From NCBI GenBank assembly GCA_002946415.1, contig NJPS01000038.1, positions 372,001 through 436,000 on the forward strand: DNA of 64,000 nucleotides, read 5' to 3'. The notes under the pieces are model-generated. The model ran no database searches and was not told the DNA's origin. It saw nothing but the letters and a program-made list of their open reading frames with translations. Of the stretch, positions 46,139-58,354 are shown in pieces. The stretch is from Rutstroemia sp. NJR-2017a BVV2. Taxonomy: Eukaryota > Ascomycota > Leotiomycetes > Helotiales > Rutstroemiaceae. Both the position numbers and the translations under genes were made by a program. The stretch's first letter is position 1; each line of letters opens with the position of its first letter.

Positions 46139-48922
46139 ATGGCTTCTTCACGTATCTTCATCAAAGGCTTACCACCCAATATCACCGAGGACGAATTCAA
46201 GAACCATTTTGGCGCAAAGCAGGAAATCACAGATGCAAAACTGATTCCGCATAGGAGGATTGGCTATGTTGGCTACAAAACCCCGGAGGAGGCCACCAAG
46301 GCTGTCAAATACTTCAATCGATCTTTCATACGCATGTCGAAGATTGGGGTAGAAATTGCTAGACCAGTGAGTGTCGGGACACTTACATTTGTTTGCTGCG
46401 GAAACTAAATCATGCTAGATATCCGATGCTTCCCTACCCATCTCAAGAAAAGCACAGCGCGAACAGGAACGAGAGAATGCCAAATTACGACAACAGAAGC
46501 AAGAGACTGATGCGAAGGCCGCGGAAAAACTCAATGCTGGCACAAAAAGAAAACGCAGTGATGTCGAAGCTGCAGATCCTAAATTGCAGGAGTTCCTGGA
46601 GGTGATGCAACCGGCATCAAAGTCTAAGATATGGGATACTGGAGCTATGGATAGTGCAATTGATGAACCGCCTTCAAAGATCCAGGCTATTGAAGCACCG
46701 GCTGGGGAGAGTGACGATGAGTATCAGTCGGTTCCACGGAAGGAAAGAAAGAAAAGCCCGGCAAAAGCAATTGAATCACAACTACCCGTTCCCTCTACCT
46801 TAGAGCCCCAGCAAACTGCTATTAATGCAAACCAGCAAGAGGTACCAGCAGCGGCTGCGATAACCGACAACGAAAAAGCCACAGACGATGACTGGTTAAG
46901 GAGTCACACGAGCAGGTTACTCGACGTAATGGACCCTGAAGATATCATTTCCAAACCACAACAACAGTTCCAGGTCGCGAATGCTGAAAAGGTGACGGAG
47001 ATGGAGCCAGAGGTTAATGCGCCCGCTGACAATATGGACATCGACGAACCAGAAGATGGTGGTTTGGACTTGAAAGAGGATAATAAAGCCGAAGACCTTG
47101 ACACGACACTTGAGGCGATTCGATCCAGCGGACGCTTATTCGTACGCAATCTTCCTTACAGTGCTACGGAGGACGATCTGCGGAAACATTTTGAACAGTA
47201 TGGTTCGTTAGAAGAGGTGAGATAATTCGTTCTCCGTCATTAATGTCGTATCCATACAGCTTCATGATGAATATCCAGATAGGGACAGCTTATGCTTCAA
47301 GCATGTGATGTGAACTGGACGAATATTTTAGTAGATGCTTCGTGTTTTCTGAAAGCTGATATTCAAAACTCTTTTTACGTTATTATACATACCTTAGTGA
47401 AAGCGCTAACTTAAGTATGAAGGTGCATCTGCCAGTAGATTCGAAAGGTACCAGCAAAGGTTTTGTCTTGGTACAGTATTCAGATCCAGATGTTGCTGCT
47501 GAAGCATATCATAACCTAGATGGCGAACCTTTCCAAGGAAGACTGCTGCATATTATCCCAGCCGCTGCGAAGAGAGACAGTAAATTAGATGAATTTGCGA
47601 TAGCGAAGCTTCCCTTAAAGAAGCAGCGGCTCATCAAGAAGAAAGCAGAATCCACGTCAAGCACCTTCAACTGGAACTCTCTGTATATGAATCAAGATGC
47701 TGTCAACTCATCGGTGGCAGATCGATTAGGAGTCTCGAAGTCCGAATTACTTGACCCTACATCGGCAGATGCTGGTGTTAAGCAAGCGATTGCAGAGACG
47801 TCTGTTATTCAGGAGACCAAAGCGTATTTCGCGAAAAACGGTGTCGATCTTGATGCTTTCAAGAAACGCGAACGAGGAGATACTGCTATACTTGTCAAGA
47901 ACTTTCCGTATGGCATGACTTTGGAGGAGCTTCGGAAATTGTTCGAGGACTTCGGCCAAGTTATCCGTGTGCTTATGCCCCCCTCCGGCACGATTGCAAT
48001 CGTTGAATTCGCACAACCGACACACGCGAGAGCAGCCTTTGCAAGTCTTGCTTATCGTCGTATGAAGGATTCTGTTCTTTTCCTTGAAAAGGCGCCCAAA
48101 GATCTGTTTACTGGTCCAGCTCCTGCGCAACCGGTGGCAATATCTGATCGGAATGCAGATAAGGCGACAGATCCCAAATTCTCGACGTCTGATCTACTTG
48201 AAGCGGAAAGTGGCGCTGAGACCGTGGATACCAGCACTCTATTTGTTCGAAATCTCAATTTCACTACCACTAGTCAACGTCTCACAGAGGTCTTCAAGCC
48301 CCTTGATGGCTTCTTGTCGGCACGCGTCAATACGAAGACTGACCCGAAGAAGCCGGGCCAGGTCCTCAGTATGGGTTTTGGTTTCTTAGAGTTCAGAAGC
48401 AAATCTCAGGCACAAGCTGCGCTAAAAGCTATGGATGGTTACAATCTCGAAAACCATAAATTGGTCATCAAGGCCTCCCACAAGGGGGCAGATGCTGCTG
48501 AGGAGAGAAGGAAAGAAGACAAAGCCAAGAAATTGGCTGGCAAGCGTACGAAGATCATCATCAAGAATCTGCCCTTCGAGGCTTCGAAATCAGACATTCG
48601 AAAGCTTTTCGGCTCTTATGGACAGCTTCGATCGGTACGCATGCCCAAGAAATTCGATCACTCCACACGTGGTTTCGCCTTTGCGGATTTCATTACAGCT
48701 CGTGAAGCGGAGAATGCACTAGAGGCATTGAAAGACACCCATTTACTTGGGCGTAGACTTGTTCTCGAATTCGCCGCGGCTGAGGCTGTTGACGCTGAAG
48801 AGGAAATCGAAAAAATGCAGAAGAAAGTCGGTTCGCAGGTCAACAAAGTTGCCTTACAAAATCTTACTGGAGGAGGTCGTAAGAAATTCAATATTGAAGG
48901 TAACGATGCGGATCTGGATTGA
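46139..48922 (+). CDS. MRD1: Multiple RNA-binding domain protein Mrd1
   Basis: Exons 46139-46366, 46419-47216 and 47423-48922 encode 841 residues. Mrd1 binds pre-18S rRNA and is needed for processing at A0-A2 in the nucleolus. Five RRMs are visible: RRM1 from RIFIKGLPPN (residue about 4), RRM2 from RLFVRNLPYS (about 316), RRM3 from AILVKNFPYG (about 497), RRM4 from TLFVRNLNFT (about 614) and RRM5 from KIIIKNLPFE (about 718). Each has recognisable RNP2 and RNP1 segments, for example GTSKGFVLVQY and STRGFAFADF. A long acidic linker separates RRM1 and RRM2. The second intron (206 bases) lies inside RRM2, joining SLEE to VHLPVD. The C-terminus is coiled and acidic to basic, as in orthologues. Confidence 0.95.
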
Positions 48923-49914
48923 AAGCATTTATTGTATTATTATAGGTATCTATCTACCAATAATTTGCAACTCTTTTTTCTGAACATATTTCTTCGCAAA
49001 TGGTAAGCGTCTATCCCCCTTGCCGGCGATATCTTCAATGCTACTCCTGTGTAGAGGGTATCGATACCAACCCCCTCACAATTGATGGAAGGAATATTTA
49101 TCGTTGCCAAAATATTATTGATGATTCTTCATTTCATGAGGACTTCTCAGTTCATAAGGATTCTAAAGTCAAGCATTGCTGTTGCTATTGTTGTCGCTAC
49201 CCCTCCCTACCAAGCCCACAGACGAAGGGGGCGAAAACACAAAGAACAGTCCCCGCATCGCAAAACCACTGCCTGTTATGGAGATCCAAAAACCAGTGTT
49301 TACAATACAAACTCGAAGCAAAGGGCAACCAGCTCGGAAATTATCCAACATTTTCCCCCAAAATTACGCATTCCTCGCGTTGCCGCGAAAGATCGAACAC
49401 TCCCCTCTCTACCCCGCAAACCACACCCCCATCTTCCTTGCTTGGAGTCTTTCCTTCAGAAAAGGGCCCTCTTTCATCTGGCTCTTCTGGTGGCGTTTGC
49501 AGACGTTGAAGCTCGAAGCCCGCTATTACAAATTGGAGCTTTCATTGATCAATGAATGAAATTGAAAAATAAAAAATAAAACCTGCCTGCCCTACCTGCT
49601 AGCCATATTCAGCAGTGTGTGTGAACTCATTTTACTTTTACTGCTTCCTTTCTCTCTTATATACCCGTTTCCCTAACCTCCTTCATTCTTAAAAACTTGT
49701 GGATTTCTCTTCTCTTTTAACTGCGTGCCCGTTCCCATTCCTCTATACATTTCTCGCTGCAATCCTTACTCTTTTTCTCCTGCTGGCAGCTGTGATCTGC
49801 TGTGTGCACAGCCTACTTGCTTGTCTCTCACGGTGTCGGTGAGTAGATTCTCAACCTAGACACTCGCACGCACGCACGCACGCACGCATTCTCGAGCCTG
49901 GATCGATCTGGTCA
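48923..49914. other. Intergenic and leader upstream of the abaA-like gene
   Basis: No supported CDS. From about 49560 the sequence is pyrimidine-rich with a (CGCA)n tract at 49864-49887, consistent with a transcript leader. Overlapping 130-170-codon ORFs at 49000-49560 lack domain character. Confidence 0.5.
49684..49892 (+). promoter_or_regulatory. Cluster of CATTCY motifs (candidate AbaA sites)
   Basis: CATTCT at 49684-49689, CATTCC at 49736-49741 and CATTCT at 49887-49892 lie within 230 bases upstream of the ATG. CATTCY is the binding core of TEA-domain AbaA in Aspergillus nidulans, where abaA autoregulates. Such six-base motifs also arise by chance, so this is only suggestive. Confidence 0.25.
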
Positions 49915-52900
49915 ATGGGAAATCCCCGCAACATTCTCTCTCTGTCGTCGTACTCCACTACTGATTCATTCGAGAACTCTACGGTCTCCGCGCCCAAGCA
50001 GCCTTCTTCCTCGCGGAGTCCCTCCTCCTCTTCCTCCCGCCTCCCCAAGGCTCCCCTCTCCCCGTCCCCCTCCTCCTCCTCCTCCATCGACCCCTATCAT
50101 GGTAGCAGCACACACATCCAACCTAATTCCCAACCCCATCTACACTCCCAACTCCAACTCCAACTCCAACCTCCCCCACCCCCCAAAATGTATCCCCTCC
50201 CCCCCGCTATCTCTCTCCCCTCTCTCCCCTCGCAACCACACCCACACCCGCACCCTCGTCCCCTCCCCTCTCAACCCCCTCTCAGCACCAACCTAGAGCA
50301 ACGCAAGCTCGCCCAGCGCAAGCGGCGCTTCCACCCGACCGCCACAGCCGCAAGTCGAAACCCACTGGTCGATTCCCCACAATATCAAGCGTATCGCGCG
50401 AAGCAGAACCGCGATGGCGGGACGGCGGATAAGCCGAAGTGGCCGGATGTGTTGGAGGTGGCGTTTTTGGATGGTATGTTTTGTTTCTCTTTCTTTTTTT
50501 TGAGGATCTTTTGGCTTGGGAATGGTAGGATAGGATGAACTTCATAGATGGTGGAATGGAGAGGGGTAGAATGGTTGATATTGCCTGAACTGAACTAACA
50601 GCAACACAACAGCACTCACGAAGTTCCCCCGGATGGGAAGGAGGAAATTCTCCATCAAGAACAAACCGCATGGACGAAACGAGTTAATTAGAGAGTACAT
50701 CTGGCTCGCATATCTCGACACCCTTGCGCCAGGGGAGCCGCCGGACCCCAATATGATGCGTAACAGAAAGCAGATTTCAAGTCACATTCAAGTAGTGAAG
50801 GGATTTTTAAAAGGGCATCCTGCACGTATGAATTCCCCTGCCTGCTCTTTAAACATACATGAATAATGTAGTTTTGATGGAATTCAATAAGCTAATGGTA
50901 TACATCTTCAGGTCGACAACTCTTCCCCCCCAAAAAAGACCCCAAAAACGGCTTCGAAGAATCCTTCAAAGACGACCCAACCCTGCGCGCCCTCGCCGAA
51001 GGCCGCCTCCCCGCCCACCGCCACGACGAATATGACCATATCCCCGGCAAACACCAAGCGATGAAACCGTCCGCCTTCTGGCTACTCATGACCCCCTTCG
51101 CCGTGCCCAACGAGCGCAACGGCCTCCCGAAAACCGAGCAGGACCTGCGCAATGACGGACTGGTCCTGCACCGCTACTCCGGACTCGCGCCGCCGGCGCG
51201 CCCGCGCGGAACCCTCGAGTCGATTGCGCACTGGCGGCAGCGGTTTCCGTACCTGGCGCATCTGCTCGCCACCGACGATCTCAACTGCGAGATCATCCAT
51301 ATGGACGTCTCGCTCGACTTGATGGAGACGCATGCCCCCGATAAATCCGAGCTGCTGACTCGTTTGGAGATGACGCTGCCGGGGCGGGCGCTCGCGCCTT
51401 GCGCATGGAAGTCTGTGACTTCGCTGATCAAGCCGGCGGAACTGTACGGTGATCCGTCGAAAGATCCGATGCTCGACGGCAGCGAATTTCCTATGTACGT
51501 CATGGGCTACAACTCGACGGAGACGCGGATCAAAGTGGCTATTCCGGCCGAGACGTGGGCGTATACATTTACGCAACTAATGAGCCTGCATTTCGAGCTT
51601 GAGAAAAAGCGCAATATCCTAGCCTCCTCTTCATCCACATCGTCTGCATATCCGCATAATAGTAATAACAATGCAGGCCCCTCGATCAGCGACTACGTTG
51701 ATCAAATCTCCATGTACCAGGAACTACAAAGCTCGTACGGCGAATACATGCCGTTTATCCGGCGTGCGATCCTCATCTGGACCTTCCGCAAGTCGCGGAG
51801 CGGCCAGGGTAGTGATACTACTTGGCGGTATGTGGATCCCGCTCCGCCGCGCCATATGTGCATGTCGCCGCCGCCGCAAGCACATGCACATGGACATCTG
51901 GGCTCGTCGTCGATGAATGAATACAACAACAGTAACGCATGGTCGAACTGCGACTTGCAGACGTCGCATAACGGGAATGGTTTGCTCGATCCTTTTGTGC
52001 AAGGACTGGCAACACCGCCGCACACAGCGGGCTTGCAGTCGCCGTTCGATGCGCCGGGCGGGACGCAGCAGGTATACTCGTACCCGACGCATGCGGGATT
52101 CGACATGTCAATGTCGGAGGGGTTGAGCTTTGTGTCGCAAGCGACGGCGGATAGCGAGTCGACGCTTGTGGACTTGCATGCGGAGCGGCAGTTGGATAAT
52201 TTGTTTTCAGCGCATGCGAATGCGGGGGCGCTGGCGGAATATGATGCTGATGGGGTGGGCGCCAATTGGCATTTGCAGGGGGCGGAACAGACGTTTGATG
52301 CGGATGGTGGGTGGGATGGGTATGCTGGGCCGGGGTGGGAGACGACGGCTGTGAATGGGAAGGAGAATCATGACGGGAACGGCGGGTTGGGGTGGCCGGA
52401 TACAACAGGGGCTGGCTCGGTAGGGCAGATGGAGAAATTGAATAGTGTGTGGCCAGGGACAAATGGGACAGGTGTAGATGAGGGGAAAAGACATGAAGCA
52501 GATGCAAGCTGGGGACAGCATGAAGAGGAGGAGGAGAATACTCTAGATGCGAGTTTGAGGTATGCAGAAAAGGTCGAGGGGCGTGATGAGCTACCGTGGA
52601 GCGATGTGGTCTTGGGTAATAGTCCAAATAAGCAGAACGGCGCGGGGAATAACTATATTGAGGGGAGCATTGAATCGAAGCTCTTGCCGTGGATTGAGCA
52701 GGCGACTGCAGAAGAGGAAGCTCAAGCTCAAGCTCAAGCCCAGACTCGGGAGGCGTTCCAGAAAGTTGAAGTTGTCAGTGCCGGAGCCACTAGCATAGTG
52801 GATATAGAGGCGTTGGAGAGGGCCGTGGAGGCAACGGAGAATGCTAAGCAGGAAAACGGTCTGGGGTATCATGGTGCGGATATGAATGGACAACATGAAG

Positions 52901-53013
52901 CGGAGGCGCAAGTATGGGATGGGATTGATCATGATAATATCAGTGGCAGTGCGGAGGCTGTTGTTAGCGGCTTCGGTTATGAACACTTGGATGAAAGCGT
53001 TTCTGTGAAATGA
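49915..53013 (+). CDS. abaA: TEA/ATTS-domain conidiation regulator, AbaA-like
   Basis: Exons 49915-50473, 50613-50825 and 50912-53013 encode 957 residues. The first 130 residues or so are Ser/Pro/Gln/His-rich with simple repeats (SQLQLQLQPPPPP). The TEA DNA-binding domain spans about residues 173-258: KPKWPDVLEVAFLDALTKFPRMGRR, KFSIKNKPHGRNELIREYIW, RNRKQISSHIQVVKGFLKGHPA. Both introns lie in or at the edge of this domain. Downstream comes a conserved segment (SAFWLLMTPFAVP, LLTRLEMTLPGRALAP, TETRIKVAIPAETWAYTF, FIRRAILIWTFRKSR), then a long Gly/Asn/Glu-rich tail with AQAQAQAQ. AbaA acts in the BrlA-AbaA-WetA cascade controlling phialide differentiation and conidium formation. A. nidulans AbaA is about 800 residues; the extra length here is mainly in the tail. 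The start ATG gives the longest frame. Confidence 0.9.
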
Positions 53014-56000
53014 TAATACCTTCCTTTTCATTTTCATAATTTCTTTTGGTAGGATAGGCAAGGGTCTCATTCACTGTTTCGATTATTGCGTCGTGAGGGG
53101 GTTTTTATCTTCTACTACAAATAGTTTTTAATATTCATTCTTTTAGTCATGATGACTGAATTTCCAACAGAGACTTCTTTGCTATACGTGCTGGGTATCC
53201 TACATAGAACTTAAACCAGCGCTGGCAAGGTGTTCAGCTAGAAGAGTTTGTGATAAGGTGGAGTTATCTTTCATGTCGCGTCGGCGGTCACTGAAAACTA
53301 GCCCAGCGAATGCTCACTTGCTGCTGAACGATTACAGTTAGCGAGATGATATTGCCAGCGAGCGATTGGATATATTTCTGTTCAACCAGCAGAATCAAGT
53401 TGCCGGCCAAAACGGGTCACTACGATGGAGCCGGGGCGAGATAAACTGGCAATTGAGCGGTGAGCAGGAAGTAACATCTATATTCGATGATTCTCTAGGC
53501 ATGCAATTCTTCGATCAAATAAGCTCTCTTGGTTGTCAAGCTGTGTGATGGACTATGCCGGGGAGAATGCCATCACCCGGGACTTTTGGTTGCTCTTGAA
53601 CCACGAGGATAAAGGTCCGTAGAGAGCACAGTTGGAAGTCTGATTGGACCACCCACTTGGGGATTACCAGTAAAAGTATTCATGGAGAATGTCATACAAC
53701 TTATGTTCATAGCTACTGTGGAAGGTCAAGACTTACGGCTCAACACTGGTTGGGTCGATAGTCACAACAGGCTTTGGAGGTACAGAACAACCAACCTCAT
53801 TGCATGCAGGTACTGCGTTGGAGCTCGGGGAGTAATGTGCAGTAGACTCTCCCCACCGCTCTTTAAAGTTCTCTAGAGAGCAGTACTCGTACTCTTAGTT
53901 TCGCGTTTCATTAGCTTCCTCGCGTTGGTTGTTCGGCCGGTTGGAAGAACGGCACTTGCACTCTAGACAAGGTTACTCTGGGTATCTCAGACCTAGCTCG
54001 TGAATAGTGTATTTTTAGAACGTGTGCTTGCAGATTGGCTCACAAGTCGTCATTAAACGCCGGGACAGCCATTGACGTGCGGCATAGATCCAGGATTGAT
54101 TGGATTGTTCCGGAAGAGCTCAGTGAGATGTGAAATGTGAAATGTGAAATGTGAAATCGGGTTGATAAAAGTGCGTGGAGCAAATCAGGGAAGAGATTGG
54201 CCGACTGTGTCCGAAAGAAATTGTGGCCCCCGACAGTCTAGACCGTTGCATTGCTTCCAAACTGTGTGAACTGGAACGTTGCTCGTACGGCGTACACTCC
54301 TTCCGAAATCGATCTGGCTGATCTCGAAAGAATTGTTTGGATACTCAGCAATGACATGGTAATGGTTCGCATGCGGGTTTGAGCGGTCAGATAAAATGAA
54401 TGTATCGTAATCAAGTAGACGAGAAGAAGGAAGAAAGTTGCAACTTGCAATATGGCTTCTGTGCTACTTATGGCCTTATCGATAACACTACTGCAAGATG
54501 TCGTGCACCCCCTGTGAGAGAACCTTGCAATATCTTCTTGATATCTCTCTATCTTGCGTGGATACCGCTGCTAGGAGTTATGCTTGGTCGACGGGAATAT
54601 CTTTGCAGAGTTCCCGGATCAATTATATCCCCCGGGTCTCAACTTTCAAGCTTCTCCGTGGAGCACAACTTCCACCGGATAGAAACAGGACATTGAGCGT
54701 GCATAGAATCATAGATGCAGCAGTGCATCAGCGCTTTTCCTCAACAAACGTGCATTTCGTACTTGGGTAGTGGAGATGTTAGACTTGACTTGACCTCTCA
54801 CTGTGTGTGACATGTGAAAGAAGTGACGGCTGAGTACGAGCAACAAACACGAGGGCGTTATGGTGGCCACCCTCATTGTTGATATGGGTGTAGTAGGAAG
54901 CAGCGGGTGTGAATCGTGATTGGACAAGCGGGCAAATCACCCCATCACATCGGTCGAGCCGGATTTCCTTTCTTGTCTGTCCTGAATGAGGGAGGGGCGT
55001 CGTGGTGGGAGTGAGGATGGGAAAGGCTGATATAGATGGGTCTCGAGTCTCAACGGAAAAGTGGTCGCGACAGATCCGGTAACAATCGAGAGGCTATTGG
55101 ACCTGGAATGTGATAATGAAGTATATAAATAGAAGAACGATTATCAAACGATTATCAACCTTTCGGATGGAAGAAGCAGGTTGTCAAAGCGAATCTGATC
55201 TATCGGATGTTTAGAGACAAGAGTGAGAAGGTGCCGGCTGGTCCAAAAGCGTTCCCGAAGCATCTCAACGGACGAGGATGAAGGTGCATATCCATTCTGA
55301 GTGGATACTGGATACGGATACTGGATGCTGGAAGATGGAAGATGGAAGATGGACACTGTAACGGTTACGAAAGTAGTAAAGGTGAAGGAGTAAACCCCGG
55401 TATTATTCATGACTCTTTTGAGGGCTTTTCCGTCCACTTTATGGGGCTACAGAGTAGATTTGGATGTTCGAAGTAGAGGCACGAAGCAGAGACATCCGAC
55501 ATACGAAGTCAGCGAGTAAGTCAAGAGCAAAGACTATTGCTCGAAGTGTTCTAGACAGATGCGTTGTCATCATAGACATGGAGATGGGTTGCCAGAGCAA
55601 GCCAAAGCCTAAGCCTAAGCTACTGTACGAAAGTAAGCCAAAGCTATCCACCCCACCTCCAACATAAGATTGGGAAATTTACCCCTCCATGCGACATGCT
55701 TCCAAAGACTACGCAGGCCTGTTGCCCTTTCAGGTATCGCAAGTATCATTTTCTCCATAAATGCAAGAGCACGAAATCACGACATCACGACATTACGACA
55801 TCAGTCCGAGAGGGAGCTACAGCATTAGTTACCTAGACACAACATAACTAAACCGTGCACTGTGCGACTGCAATGTATGTTTGCTGGACGGTGAAATATT
55901 CCGAGGCCCTTAACCTTACCGAGCCGAGCTACAAGCCTACAAGTCGAGTTGTACGTAGTACGACAACTCACTTCCCTTCCATCCTATGGGACGATGGGAC

Positions 56001-56744
56001 GATGGGACGATGGGACTATAGGACATGGAACGAACAAACTCTCTGAGTCTTCACCAGCCATTCACCGAATAAGGCCAAAAGGAACATGGCAAATGGCAAA
56101 TGGCAAATGGCAAAATAGCACAAGAGCAAAAGACCGTAAAAAAGGCCAGAAAATCGAGCAATATTCTGTGAATTTAGGTCTCAGTGGCCCAACAATTTTT
56201 CCCATCTCCAACCCTCTCGCCCCTCTAAGGTCAACGCCCCCGAACCCTCCAAAAGACCAGACACCTATTTCCATCCATCTCGATCTGTCATCTATTATCC
56301 TACCATTCTACCATTCTACCATTCTATCACTTTCTTGCAGCAGGCATTAACCCGCACGATTCACACTATACCAGCAACCAAGTCATCTTTGCCGCACTTC
56401 TCAAGCGCATACAGCGTACATACTTATACATCCGAATCAGATACCTTATTTGCGGTGGCCCTCCCTGCTTCGCATACTCCTCCACATCCTTGCAGACGAT
56501 TCCGTGCTACCACCTGTACCAGCTCCCTGCTCCTTGCGCTCAATCCGTGCTCGCTCCCTGCACCTTTCTCACCCAAAACCAACCCCTCCCTAGTCCTCTC
56601 TAGCCAGTAGCTGCCCGAGGGTCGCCGCATCCCGCATCACGCATCTCGCATATCCTAGAGGAGAATTTTTTTCTATCTACGGAGTATACAACCTGCTCAC
56701 CGAACCCGTCTCTTAAATCTGACCTTTCTTCTTCTTTCTTCACG
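53014..56744. other. 3.7-kb non-coding region rich in short tandem repeats
   Basis: No CDS I can support. It contains many two- to four-copy direct repeats: tgaaatg at about 54127-54156, ggatact/gaagatg at about 55307-55351, cgacat at about 55781-55802, gatgggac at about 55987-56016, ggcaaat at about 56086-56112 and taccattc at about 56299-56326. The final 300 bases are pyrimidine-rich, a likely leader for APT1. Confidence 0.6.
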
Positions 56745-57502
56745 ATGACTTCCCCACAATCCCCAGAATCTAATCAACAACCTTCATCTACTGAGAATGC
56801 CACGAGAAGAGACCCCCCCACCTCCTCCTCCAGCACCTCCGAACTCACCAGCGTAACCTTAAAATTACGCCAATCTCTTCGACAGTTCCCCGACTTCCCT
56901 ATACCGGGCATCGACTTCGTCGACATCCTCCCTCTCTTCGCCTCCCACTCCCTCCACGAATCCCTCATCCGCGCCCTCGAATTACAAGTCCTCCTCTTCG
57001 ATAATGGGAAGAAGCCTGATGTTGTTGTTGGTCTCGACGCACGAGGATTCCTCTTTGGTCCAAGTTTAGCTTTAAGACTGGGAGCTGGATTCGCTCCTGT
57101 AAGAAAGAGGGGAAAGCTGCCTGGACCAACCGAAGAAGCCTCCTTCGACAAAGAATATGGTCAGGATTATTTCCAAATCCAAAAGGACGCCATCAAACCG
57201 GGGCAGACGGTACTCGTGGTAGACGACATTATTGCTACTGGTAAGTCGATGGATTTTCACATATTTTCACTCACCCAACGTTCAAGCCCCCCCAACACCA
57301 TTTGCGATGAGATGAGGGGAACACTTGGCTAACTTTTCTGATAGGTGGGTCTGCTCAGGCTGCAGGAAAACTTGTTGAGCAACTGGGAGGAAACTTAATG
57401 GGATATTTGTTCATTTTGGAATTGGATTTCTTGAAAGGACGCGAGAAGCTCAACGCTCCTGTCGCCACACTATTGCGCGATAACATGGGAGGTGGAAATT
57501 AA
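56745..57502 (+). CDS. APT1: Adenine phosphoribosyltransferase
   Basis: The enzyme salvages adenine, forming AMP from adenine and PRPP. Exons 56745-57240 and 57345-57502 encode 217 residues; the 104-base intron with a GCTAAC branch splits the PRPP-binding loop ([18 protein letters not shown]). Other APRT features are [78 protein letters not shown] and C-terminal [17 protein letters not shown]. The N-terminus has about 30 extra Ser/Thr/Pro-rich residues relative to the compact bacterial enzyme. Start choice: the first ATG after the pyrimidine-rich leader. Confidence 0.95.
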
Positions 57503-58354
57503 GTCATGGATAAACCATGATCTCGCCGACATTTTTCGCGAACCTTTTCGCAAGTTTCGTTGGAGTTGGTTGGGACTTTGAGCATTTGGATATAGACAGC
57601 ATTGTGTTGCATGCTTTTCGATGAGGAGACAGGGAGAGCTACTTGCTTGTCTGTGGTGAGGGAGGTCAGTACGTACTACCGTTTGGATTGCACATTTAGA
57701 TCTTTTAGCATTTAATGCAATATCAACTGGATATAATACCAAAAGTTAGGGAGGAGGAATACGTTGGAGATATTATTATATCCGACTCTGCGAGTACATC
57801 ACTCACAGAGAACAAAATCAAAAGCGCAGCTTCAATCTGAGTCACAGTTCTTTCTTGTCAACGCTCATTTACAACAAACCTCTTCGGTTGAGTAAGGTAT
57901 GTATATACATGACTATTACAGTAGGTATATCTCTTATTTACTACTCATATTTGATCTGTATTACATTTACTCTCGGGTATTAGGATATATCTAACAATTT
58001 CCTAAATCTCCAAAATCTCCAAAATCTCCCAGGATGTATTCATTGCTCGGAAATTTCCTCACTTTTTTCTTCTTATCGCGAAACCCCGCCGCCGAAGCCA
58101 TCTCCGATAAGGACTACTCTCACGCTATCGCAACCCTGCAGAAATTGCAATTACCGCGTCAAGCTTCTAAATTATCGTAAACGTCCTCGGGGTCAAACAA
58201 AAAACACCAGCACATCATCAATAGGTAAATCTCATTAACGGTATTTGTGTTTACCCGCAGTTTCTTTTTTCCTTTGCGCATGTTTCTTGTCTTTTCCTAT
58301 CGCAAACGACTTCTCTTATAATTCACATAGAAAACTGGCATGGAATAACCGTAA
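57503..58354. other. Intergenic, APT1 to membrane protein
   Basis: Non-coding. A ccaaaatct direct repeat lies at about 58008-58028. No gene seen. Confidence 0.55.

Noticed and set aside
49000..49559. Three overlapping plus-strand ORFs of 127-169 codons
   Set aside because: Overlapping frames in the same strand without motifs or splice evidence; more likely MRD1 3' and abaA leader sequence.
54120..56330. Possible CRISPR-like repeat array
   Set aside because: Repeats are 6-9 bases, contiguous and unrelated to each other; there are no uniform spacers, and the genome is eukaryotic.
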